Source of the DNA: Breoghania sp. L-A4
GTDB taxonomy: Bacteria > Pseudomonadota > Alphaproteobacteria > Rhizobiales > Stappiaceae
DNA: 64,000 bases
Direction of reading: 5' to 3'
Assembly (NCBI RefSeq): GCF_003432385.1
Contig: NZ_CP031841.1
Span: 682,001 to 746,000, forward strand
The translations under genes were made by a program, and so were the position numbers. Shown piece after piece: positions 16,256 to 23,418 of this stretch. Within the stretch, counting starts at the first letter, position 1. Every line of letters begins with the position of its first letter. The notes under the pieces were generated by a model that saw only the letters and a list, made by a program, of their open reading frames with translations, did not search any database and was not told the DNA's origin.

Positions 16256-17323
16256 ATGCCAGTTTCCGTGTCGCCCGAGGGCGAGCTCGTTCTTTACGGG
16301 TTCGTCGGGGATAACCTGTGGGATGAGGGTTTTACGGCCCGCGAGGTCCTGGATGCGCTCGCGGAAGCGGGGCGCGGCACCGATATCGTGGTGCGGCTCA
16401 ATTCCGCCGGCGGCTATGTCGACGATGGGGTCGCCATCTACAACGCGCTTGTCGCGCACAAGGGCCACGTGACGGTGCAGGTCGACGCGATCGCGGCCTC
16501 GTCCGCCTCGATCATCGCCATGGCGGGCGACGATCGCGTGATGCTGTCGGGCGCGCTGATGATGATCCACGATCCGTCGCGCGCAACGATGGGCACGGCC
16601 GCCGATCATGAGAAATCAAAATCCATTCTCGACAAGCTCGCAGCCCTGATGGCCGGCATCTACGCCGACGTGACGGCTGAGGACGAGGAAGGCTTGCGCA
16701 TCGAGATGCGCGACGAGCTGTGGCTGACCGGCGAGGAGGCTGTCGCGCGCGGCTTCGCGACCTCGGCAGGGACCGCCAAGGCCAAGGCCTTCGCGGCCTT
16801 CGATTACCGCACCTATGCCCATGCACCGCAGCGCCTGGTCGCGCTGGCGAAGAAGAAACGCTGGTCCTTGGAAGAGGCCCGCACGGAGGCAGCGGCAGGC
16901 GCCGCCCATCCCCGCAAACAGGAGATCGAGATGACGGAGAAACCGAAGGCGGAGGATGACGCCGCTGTTGCAAAGATCAAGGCGGAGGCGAGCGCTTCCG
17001 CCCGGTCCGAGGCGCACGCCCGGATCAAGGCGATCACGGCCTGCGATGAGGCCAAGGGCCGCGCGGCGCTCGCCGAACATCTCGCCTTTGAGACGGAGAT
17101 GTCTGCGGACGACGCGGTGAAAATTCTCGCCGCCGCGTCGAAGGAAACCGCGGCCACTGAGAACGAAACCGACGTGACTGGCGGCACCGATGCGCAGGCC
17201 TATGAGCAGCGCCGCATGGCTGCCGCTGGCCAGGGCGTGCCCGGCCAGCGATCCGAAAAGCCCAAGGCGTTCAGCAGCGGCGAGATCTATGCGCTGCGTC
17301 GCCGTGCCCTGAAGGAGGCCTAG
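16256..17323 (+). CDS. Head maturation protease with C-terminal scaffold (lambda C-like)
   Basis: A 355-residue ClpP-type serine protease that would process the prohead. The ClpP signatures are clear: RLNSAGGYVDDGVAIYNAL, the nucleophile Ser within AIAASSASIIAMAG, and the His in LMMIHDPS. From about residue 226 on the protein changes to an Ala/Glu/Lys-rich scaffold-like helix (MTEKPKAEDDAAVAKIKAEA). I chose ATG at 16256, which has GGAG upstream; the longer frame from 16169 would overlap gpW. The scaffold part probably also has its own start at 16931. Confidence 0.88.
   Translation: MPVSVSPEGELVLYGFVGDNLWDEGFTAREVLDALAEAGRGTDIVVRLNSAGGYVDDGVAIYNALVAHKGHVTVQVDAIAASSASIIAMAGDDRVMLSGALMMIHDPSRATMGTAADHEKSKSILDKLAALMAGIYADVTAEDEEGLRIEMRDELWLTGEEAVARGFATSAGTAKAKAFAAFDYRTYAHAPQRLVALAKKKRWSLEEARTEAAAGAAHPRKQEIEMTEKPKAEDDAAVAKIKAEASASARSEAHARIKAITACDEAKGRAALAEHLAFETEMSADDAVKILAAASKETAATENETDVTGGTDAQAYEQRRMAAAGQGVPGQRSEKPKAFSSGEIYALRRRALKEA
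16931..17323 (+). CDS. Nested scaffold protein (Nu3-like internal start)
   Basis: An in-frame ATG at 16931 inside the protease gene is preceded by AGGAG at 16920-16924 with a 6-base spacer, an excellent ribosome-binding site. It would give a 130-residue product containing only the charged scaffold region. Lambda makes its scaffold Nu3 the same way, from an internal start in gene C. I infer the same here; the separate product has not been shown. Confidence 0.6.
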   Translation: MTEKPKAEDDAAVAKIKAEASASARSEAHARIKAITACDEAKGRAALAEHLAFETEMSADDAVKILAAASKETAATENETDVTGGTDAQAYEQRRMAAAGQGVPGQRSEKPKAFSSGEIYALRRRALKEA

Positions 17324-17326
17324 GCC

Positions 17327-17707
17327 ATGGACATTAAAACCGAGGGCGCCCGCGACCTGGGCTTTGTTCTCTCGCTGGCATCGGGCAAGCGCTCGCTCGA
17401 CACGATCACGATCGCCAGCGGCGCTGGCCGTCTCGAGTCTGGCACGGTGCTCGGCCGGATCACCGCGAGCGGCAAGTTCATCACCTCGCCCAATGCCGAG
17501 GTCGTGGACATCGAGGGGGCGGAGATCGCCACCGCGATCCTTGGCTATGGGGTCGACGCCACCGACAGCGATGTCGAGGCGGTGGTGGTCGACGGGGACG
17601 CCGAGGTCAAGGAACCGATGCTCGTCTTCGACGCCTCGGTCGATGACGCGACAAAAATCGCAATCAAGGTCGAGCAGCTGCGCGCTGTCGGCATCAAGGC
17701 TCGATAG
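17327..17707 (+). CDS. Head decoration protein (gpD-like)
   Basis: A 126-residue beta-rich protein in the place of lambda gpD, which trimerises on the capsid surface and stabilises the filled head. The segment GRLESGTVLGRITASGKF followed by ATAILGYGVDATDSDVEAVVV is typical of the family. It follows the protease by three bases and is followed by the major capsid gene. Confidence 0.85.
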   Translation: MDIKTEGARDLGFVLSLASGKRSLDTITIASGAGRLESGTVLGRITASGKFITSPNAEVVDIEGAEIATAILGYGVDATDSDVEAVVVDGDAEVKEPMLVFDASVDDATKIAIKVEQLRAVGIKAR

Positions 17708-17718
17708 GAGGGCGACAC

Positions 17719-18729
17719 ATGCCTGGAAACGATATTTGGGACGCGGACGGTTTCACGCTGGAATCGCTGACCGCCGCGGTCAACAAACAGCCCTACCGTC
17801 CGGGACAGGTCTCGGCGACCGGGATCTTTGACGAGGACGGCGTCACAACCACCGTGCTCTCGATCGAAGAACGCGAAGGCAGGCTGGCGCTCGTTGAGCC
17901 GAGTGTGCGCGGCGGCGCCGGCGAGACGACTGGTGACGAGAAGCGCAACCGCATTCCCTTCGAGGTCGACCACTACGAGCGCAACGATGCGGTGAAAGCC
18001 GATGAAGTCCAGAACGTGCGCGCCTTCGGCACCGAGGATCGCCTGGAAACTCTCATCGAACGGATTGAGCGCAAGGCGCAGCGCCATGCGGCCGATCTGA
18101 CCATGACGCTGGAGCATCAGCGTGTCGGTGCGATCAAGGGCATCGTCACGTCCAAGTCCGGCAAGGTCCTTCATGATCTCTATGCGCGGTTTGGTCTTGC
18201 TGTTCCCGCACCGATCTCGCTGGAGCTGGATGTCGAGGCGAGTGATGTCGGCGGTCTGTGGCAGGACGTCATCTATGCCATGGAAGACGAGCTGGACGAG
18301 CCCTATGACGGCATCCACGTCTTCACCGGCCGCGACTTCCACAAGGCCCTGTGGCGGCACAAGTCGGTGCGCGACACCTTCCTCTACAACACCGGCGCCG
18401 CGGTGCTGCGCCAGGACGTGCCGGACACGTTCGAGTATGGCGGAGCGACGTGGGAACGGTACCGCACCGGTGCGAAGGCGACCTCCGATCTTGGTGCGCC
18501 CTATATCGCCGCCAATGAGGCACGCGTGATCCCGAAGGGTGTCTCCGATCTCTTCATCACCCGCTTCGCGCCGGCCGACTACGAAGAGACGGTCAACACG
18601 CAAGGGCTGCCCTTCTATGCCAAGCAGTACGCCATGCGGAACGGCAAGGGGCGTGAGCTGGACGTGCAGATGAATGCGATCTCGCTCTGCACGCGCCCCG
18701 GCTCCCTGCGCAAGCTCACGCTGACCTGA
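17719..18729 (+). CDS. Major capsid protein (lambda gpE family)
   Basis: A 336-residue coat protein, close to the length of lambda gpE (341). The N-terminus has DIWDADGFTLESLTAAVNKQPYRPG, typical of the family, and the C-terminus contains NTQGLPFYAKQYAMRNGKGRELDVQMNAISLCTRPGSL, which matches the conserved end region. It directly follows protease and decoration genes, which is the lambda head order. A GGAGG ribosome site lies upstream. Confidence 0.92.
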   Translation: MPGNDIWDADGFTLESLTAAVNKQPYRPGQVSATGIFDEDGVTTTVLSIEEREGRLALVEPSVRGGAGETTGDEKRNRIPFEVDHYERNDAVKADEVQNVRAFGTEDRLETLIERIERKAQRHAADLTMTLEHQRVGAIKGIVTSKSGKVLHDLYARFGLAVPAPISLELDVEASDVGGLWQDVIYAMEDELDEPYDGIHVFTGRDFHKALWRHKSVRDTFLYNTGAAVLRQDVPDTFEYGGATWERYRTGAKATSDLGAPYIAANEARVIPKGVSDLFITRFAPADYEETVNTQGLPFYAKQYAMRNGKGRELDVQMNAISLCTRPGSLRKLTLT

Positions 18730-18739
18730 GGGTGATTCA

Positions 18740-19009
18740 ATGGCAGAGAAGAAAATCCGCATCTCGTCGCCGCGCGGCCTGATCATCCCGGGCGCGGTAT
18801 TGGGCAAATCAGCCGACGTCCGGGTTGGACCGCATGAACCGGTGTCTGTGCCGGTGGCCTATGGCCTCAGCCTGATCGGCGATCGTTTCGCCGAGCGGGC
18901 AGGGGCCAAACCGGCGGCCGTTGAAAAGCCCTTGGTCAATGAGCCAGACGATCCGCCTGAGACCTTGCCGCTGGCACCGGGGGGCATGCTGCCGACCGGG
19001 GCGGACTGA
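18740..19009 (+). CDS. Small head-region protein (89 aa)
   Basis: An 89-residue protein starting MAEKKIRISSPRGLIIPG, with a short beta-rich front and a Pro-rich end. It sits where lambda has FI, the head-assembly factor, but the sequence is not diagnostic. Ten bases after the capsid stop, so in the same operon. Confidence 0.55.
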   Translation: MAEKKIRISSPRGLIIPGAVLGKSADVRVGPHEPVSVPVAYGLSLIGDRFAERAGAKPAAVEKPLVNEPDDPPETLPLAPGGMLPTGAD

Positions 19010-19014
19010 CCAAG

Positions 19015-19413
19015 ATGGCCGGCCCATGGAAAACCCGCCTGGCGTTCGCGCGCCGGGCGATCGACGCTGAATTCGGCGAGACGTTTCGCGTCGAACCGAT
19101 GCGCAAGAGCCAGTATCAGGGCGCGGTTGCTGATCCGGACCGAGCGCCCTTCACGCTGGAGATCGCGCATCTGCGCAACCATGGCGGCGAGGACGATCTC
19201 GGCGGCGCCGGCTCGAAGTCGTGGTCGGTGCTGATCGCCGGCGGAGCGGCCGAGCTGCATGTCGATCCGGACAGCTATCCGCTGGCCCGGACCATCCTCA
19301 AGGGCGATCAGATCGTGGCGTTGGATCGCAACAGCGAGCCGCGTTTCGAAGTGGCGCGGCTGGACCGCGATCAGCGCAATCGGCTGGTCTTTCAATTGGC
19401 GTTCAAATCATGA
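19015..19413 (+). CDS. Head-tail joining protein (gpFII-like)
   Basis: A 132-residue small beta-rich protein. Position after capsid and the pattern around SQYQGAVADPDRAPFTLEIAHLRNHGG suggest the FII-type adaptor that joins the tail to the head, but the match is by order and size more than by sequence. Coupled to the next gene by ATGA at 19410. Confidence 0.5.
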   Translation: MAGPWKTRLAFARRAIDAEFGETFRVEPMRKSQYQGAVADPDRAPFTLEIAHLRNHGGEDDLGGAGSKSWSVLIAGGAAELHVDPDSYPLARTILKGDQIVALDRNSEPRFEVARLDRDQRNRLVFQLAFKS

Positions 19414-20195
19414 GCCTTGTTCGACTTCTGGTGCGGCTTGCCACCGTCAAGGCGCTCGGTGGCGCCACCTGGGCGGGTGCCGCCGTGCGCGACAGCGAGA
19501 TCGCGCCAATCGACGCGGCGGCCGAGAACGAACGCCAGCCGTTTATCTCGGTCTATGTCGATGAGACCAGGACCTCGCCTCAAGGCAAGGATCTGCTGGC
19601 CGGCAGCACCGACATGTCTTTGGTGCTCGAGATCGGCATCACGGCGCAAATGTGCGTGCGTGATGAGCATGGTCGGGAAGTGACAGAACAGGGTATGCCG
19701 GTGACCGACGCCGGTCTTGAGCTGACGCTCGATGTGATCCAGCGCCAGGCGCTCAGCGCCCTGATGGATCCGAACAATGACTGGGCAGATCTGTGGCGCG
19801 GAATGGTCACGAGCGTGCGCTCGATCGAGATGCAGCGCGGCGCGAAGGCCCAAGACGGGCCGCGGTTCGCCGGACGGCAGATCGTCTTGTCCTGCGCGAC
19901 CTTGCGCGACCCGGCCTTCGGCGTGGCCTTGAGCGGGATCTGGCCCACAGCCCTTGCCTTGATCGAGGCGGATCCTGAAGTCGCCTATCTGGCGCAGGTG
20001 ATCCGGACCGTGGTCGGGGAGGATGCGGGCATGTCCGCCTGGAAGACCGTGCAAGCGCAGCGCGGCCTGTCGCTTGGTGAAGCCCGCGGCCTTTCGATCA
20101 CGCCACCAGTGGGAGCCGAAGCGGCGGCCCCTGATTTTGCTGAGCCGACACTGGTCGAGCCGGCGCCCGTTGAACCTTCTCCAGGTGCGGCATGA
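19410..20195 (+). CDS. Hypothetical phage structural protein (261 aa)
   Basis: Starts MSLVRLLVRLATVKALGGATW at the ATGA overlap. The central part (PFISVYVDETRTSPQGKDLLAGSTDMSLVLEIGIT) looks like the minor tail or tail-terminator fold used by tail completion proteins, and a Pro/Glu-rich tail follows. It stands at the junction of the lambda-type head genes and the P2-type tail genes, so it may be part of the adaptor. No exact family recognised. Confidence 0.5.
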   Translation: MSLVRLLVRLATVKALGGATWAGAAVRDSEIAPIDAAAENERQPFISVYVDETRTSPQGKDLLAGSTDMSLVLEIGITAQMCVRDEHGREVTEQGMPVTDAGLELTLDVIQRQALSALMDPNNDWADLWRGMVTSVRSIEMQRGAKAQDGPRFAGRQIVLSCATLRDPAFGVALSGIWPTALALIEADPEVAYLAQVIRTVVGEDAGMSAWKTVQAQRGLSLGEARGLSITPPVGAEAAAPDFAEPTLVEPAPVEPSPGAA

Positions 20196-20740
20196 GCCTG
20201 CCGGATCAGATCGTGGATCTTTATCGACGCATTGCGGAACTGGAGCGACGCGGCCGTAACGCCAAGCGCACCGGCACGGTGAGCGAGGTCGATCATGCCA
20301 AGGGACTTGCGCGGGTGATGCTGTCGGAACCGGACGGCGTGCCCTTCGTCAGCCCTTGGATGCCTTGGAAGGAAGTCGCCGCCGGCGACATCAAGAGCCA
20401 CATTCCACCATCCGTCGGCCAGCAGGTGACGGTGTCATCCGAGAACGGCGATCTGACTGATGGCGAGATCGACATGTCGGTGCCATCGACCGCCAATCCG
20501 CGCCCGCACGACGGGCCGGAGGCCGTGATTACCAAGGGCAGCGTGCGGATCGAGATCGCCGACGCGCTGGTCAAAATCGACACACCGAAAGCGGTGATCA
20601 ATTCGGACGCCGTGCATTTGGGCGGCGAGGGCGGACCCAAGGTCGCCCGCCTGGGTGACAACGTTCTCGTCGGCGCCGGTTCTTCGGCCGGGATGTGGCC
20701 GATCGTGGAAGGCTCGTCGCGAGTGTTCGCGGCAGATTGA
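20192..20740 (+). CDS. Baseplate spike protein (P2 gpV-like)
   Basis: A 182-residue baseplate assembly/spike protein. The N-terminus has a short coiled stretch (DLYRRIAELERRGRN) then the OB-fold pattern GTVSEVDHAKGLARVML. The C-terminal half is beta-repeat-like (GSVRIEIADALVKIDTPKAVINSDAVHLGG), fitting a triple-helix needle that pierces the membrane. Followed by gpW and gpJ homologues in the P2 order. Overlaps the previous stop by ATGA. Confidence 0.85.
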   Translation: MSLPDQIVDLYRRIAELERRGRNAKRTGTVSEVDHAKGLARVMLSEPDGVPFVSPWMPWKEVAAGDIKSHIPPSVGQQVTVSSENGDLTDGEIDMSVPSTANPRPHDGPEAVITKGSVRIEIADALVKIDTPKAVINSDAVHLGGEGGPKVARLGDNVLVGAGSSAGMWPIVEGSSRVFAAD

Positions 20741-20752
20741 AGGGAATAAGAC

Positions 20753-20971
20753 ATGCACCGCAGATCCTATGACGTCGCTATCGCCGGCTTTTTCGCGGGC
20801 GCCTGGAAGGACGTCGGCGAGACGATCGCGCTGACGGATGCGCAGGCCAAATATCTCCTGATCGAGGGCAAGATCGCGCCGAAGACTGTTGCCTCCAAGC
20901 CGAGCGACGCCGTTGCCGGTACGCCGGCCAAGGCAAGCCGCAAGGCGGCCCCCGAGCCGGCCGAGGGCTAG
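20753..20971 (+). CDS. Small tail-region protein (72 aa)
   Basis: A 72-residue protein with the motif FAGAWKDVGETIALTDAQAKYLLIEGKI, then a Lys/Ala/Pro-rich tail. Similar small proteins lie near baseplate genes in many alphaproteobacterial phages. Function unknown. Confidence 0.55.
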   Translation: MHRRSYDVAIAGFFAGAWKDVGETIALTDAQAKYLLIEGKIAPKTVASKPSDAVAGTPAKASRKAAPEPAEG

Positions 20972-20974
20972 GCC

Positions 20975-21349
20975 TTGGCCGGCTCCACCGGCGTTGACGC
21001 CTCAGCGGGCGTAACGCTGTCTGGCTGGCCGCACGTCGCACAATCGATTGCGACAATCCTGACGACGCGCATCGGCGCAAGGGTGATGCGGCGTGACTTT
21101 GGTTCAGACCTGATGAGCCTGGTTGATGCGCCGATCAGTGACCGCGTGGTGTTGGCGATGTTTGTGGCCGCAGCGACAGCGCTCAATCGTTGGGAGCCGC
21201 GGTTTAGCCTTGACCGGGTGGCCATAGCGGCAGCCGGGGCTGAGGGCGGCATCTTGCTTGTGCTGAGCGGGACTTATTTTCCGCGCGGCCATCTCGGCGA
21301 TTTCAATGTGCAAGAGGATGCGCAGACGCGCGTGGTGGTGTCGCAATGA
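20975..21349 (+). CDS. Baseplate wedge protein (P2 gpW / T4 gp25-like)
   Basis: A 124-residue protein with the gp25/lysozyme-like wedge pattern: QSIATILTTRIGARVMRRDFGSDLMSLVDAPIS, which matches the core of the family, then PRFSLDRVAIAAAG. It starts with TTG, four bases after the previous stop, an uncommon start codon; no better start exists. The next gene overlaps by ATGA. It would form the inner wedge of the baseplate with gpJ. Confidence 0.85.
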   Translation: MAGSTGVDASAGVTLSGWPHVAQSIATILTTRIGARVMRRDFGSDLMSLVDAPISDRVVLAMFVAAATALNRWEPRFSLDRVAIAAAGAEGGILLVLSGTYFPRGHLGDFNVQEDAQTRVVVSQ

Positions 21350-22197
21350 GCCGTTTCACCGCTCCCGATCTGGCGACACTTGCAGCGCCCGATGTTATCG
21401 AGACGCTCGACTATGAGGCGATCATCGCCGCGCGGCTGGCCAAGCTCGTTGAGCTCTATCCCGCCTTCGACGTCGGCGCTCTGGAAACCGATCCTTTGCG
21501 CATCGCGCAGCAGGCGGAAGGCTATTTTGAGCTGCTGTTACGCGCCCGGGTGAACGACGCCGCCAAGACCGTTTTGATCACACATGCGACGGGCACGGAT
21601 CTTGACCACCTGGCGGCGTTGTTTGGAACCGCGCGGCAAACGAATGAGCCGGATACGGCGTTTCGTGCGCGGGTGCTTCTGGCGCTTGAGGCGTTCTCAA
21701 CCGCCGGGCCGGCGGGCGCTTATGAATACCATGCGCGCGCGGCGCATCCTTTGGTCAAGGGTGTCGGTCTTGGCGTGCCGCAGCCGGGTCACGTCGTGGT
21801 TGCGGTGCTGTCGAATACGGGGGACGGGACGGCGTCAAACGAGGTGGTCGGCGCGGTACGCGCGCGGCTGATGCAAGATGATATCCGTCCACTGACGGAT
21901 GCTGTGACGGTCAAGCCGGCAACCATCACGCCCTATGAAATCGCGGTCACACTCAGGGTGCCGTCCGGTCCCGATCCGGACGTGCTGCGCGCGGCCGCCA
22001 TGTCAGCACTTTCTGCCTTGGCGGCGGCGCGTCATGAGGTCGGCCAGGCGGTCAATGTCAGCGCGATCGTCGCCGCCGCGCATGTCGCCAACGTCCAGAG
22101 CGTGTCGGTCGCATCGCCGATCGCGGATCTGACTGCCGCCAGCGATGAAGCTTTTTGGTGTGCCGGCATCACGGTCACCGTCGAGGTTCTGCCGTGA
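21346..22197 (+). CDS. Baseplate assembly protein (P2 gpJ-like)
   Basis: A 283-residue baseplate wedge protein. The family's start is visible (PDVIETLDYEAIIAARLAKL) and so is the middle region ATGTDLDHLAALFGTARQ followed by GAYEYHARAAHPLVKGVGL. In P2, J and W form the wedge that opens on contact with the host. It overlaps gpW (ATGA) and the next gene (GTGA). Length is close to P2 gpJ (302). Confidence 0.88.
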   Translation: MSRFTAPDLATLAAPDVIETLDYEAIIAARLAKLVELYPAFDVGALETDPLRIAQQAEGYFELLLRARVNDAAKTVLITHATGTDLDHLAALFGTARQTNEPDTAFRARVLLALEAFSTAGPAGAYEYHARAAHPLVKGVGLGVPQPGHVVVAVLSNTGDGTASNEVVGAVRARLMQDDIRPLTDAVTVKPATITPYEIAVTLRVPSGPDPDVLRAAAMSALSALAAARHEVGQAVNVSAIVAAAHVANVQSVSVASPIADLTAASDEAFWCAGITVTVEVLP

Positions 22198-23408
22198 TTG
22201 CGGCACGCACGATCGTCCTGCCGTCAAACGCGACCCCGCTTGAGCGGGCGCTTGAACGCGTTGGCGCGCGCGTCCTCGATATTCCGGCACCGCTCAAGGA
22301 TTTGTGGAACCCGGACACCTGCCCGGTGGCCTTCCTGCCGCATCTCGCCGCCGCCTTCTCGGTCGATTTCTGGAATGGCGATTGGGACGAGGCGAAGAAG
22401 CGCTCGGTGATCCGCAACGCTGTGCGACACCACCGGCTGAAAGGAACGTTGGCCGGCATAGAGGCTTACGCGGCAATGGCGGGCGCAGAGATCCTGGGCT
22501 TACACCGGCCGCCGGAGAAATTCTTCGCCGGTGGATCGGACACGCTGGAGCAGCGCCGCGCCTGGCTGGACGCCTTGCCGGTGATCAAGGTCTATCGCTC
22601 GACGGCGCGCGCGTTGCGCAGTCGCGGGATCATCGCCGGTGGCGCGGTGCAGCCGTTCTTCTTGTCGCGCCGCTTCGCGCTCGCATCGGGTGCGACGGTG
22701 CGCAAGCGGCCGCGCGCGGTGTTCATTCGCGATGGTGTCGAGACCGAAGTTGGCATCGCGACCGATGTTGAGGGCGTGCGATGCGTGATCCTGCATCGTG
22801 CGCTCGGCGTGCGCGCCGCGGCCGGACGCGTGGTGGGACGGTTCGCGCTGGCCACATCGGCTGCGAAGACGGTGGCGAGGATCGCGGCCGATCCCGGCAT
22901 CGATGATTCGGCATTGGCAAACCCGCTGCGGCCCGCCGGCACGGGCAACGGCATCTTGCCGGCGATTGGCTCGGATCCGATGCCGATCGGGCGTGCATGG
23001 TTCTCCCATGCCAACGCCTGGCATCGCTTTGCCGGCGTGTCTTCGGCGCGCCAGCGGATTTTTGAGCGGATCCCGATCGCCGACGATCTGGCTCCCGCCG
23101 AACCGCGCAAGTCGACGGCGTTCGCCAGCCTCACCCGCTTGGCCATGCCGGCGCACACGGCCGAGCTGAAAACGTCGATGCCGGGCAAGGGGTTGCGCAA
23201 TGGCTGGTTCGCAGGCGCGCGGCCGGCGGGCGCATTCGCCGCTTCCGTCGACAAGACCCGCCTGGGCGAGGCCTTCGCTGCCATGCGCGCCGCGAAGCGC
23301 CTGTCTGACAAGATCCTGATCGACACGCGGACCTATCGGCCCTTTGAGGCCGGACAACCCCTGTTTGCCGGGCAAGACATCCTTGCCGGCCACATGACCC
23401 GAGCTTGA
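22194..23408 (+). CDS. Tail protein I-like, C-terminally extended
   Basis: A 404-residue protein from a GTG that overlaps the gpJ stop. Residues 1-150 match P2 gpI: LPSNATPLERALERVGARVLDI then LPHLAAAFSVDFWNGDW and HRLKGTLAGIEAY. P2 gpI is about 176 residues, so the last 230 residues are an addition, probably carrying a site for the long fibre genes that follow. Both fibre-like genes lie downstream. Confidence 0.82.
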   Translation: MIAARTIVLPSNATPLERALERVGARVLDIPAPLKDLWNPDTCPVAFLPHLAAAFSVDFWNGDWDEAKKRSVIRNAVRHHRLKGTLAGIEAYAAMAGAEILGLHRPPEKFFAGGSDTLEQRRAWLDALPVIKVYRSTARALRSRGIIAGGAVQPFFLSRRFALASGATVRKRPRAVFIRDGVETEVGIATDVEGVRCVILHRALGVRAAAGRVVGRFALATSAAKTVARIAADPGIDDSALANPLRPAGTGNGILPAIGSDPMPIGRAWFSHANAWHRFAGVSSARQRIFERIPIADDLAPAEPRKSTAFASLTRLAMPAHTAELKTSMPGKGLRNGWFAGARPAGAFAASVDKTRLGEAFAAMRAAKRLSDKILIDTRTYRPFEAGQPLFAGQDILAGHMTRA

Positions 23409-23418
23409 GGAGCACACC

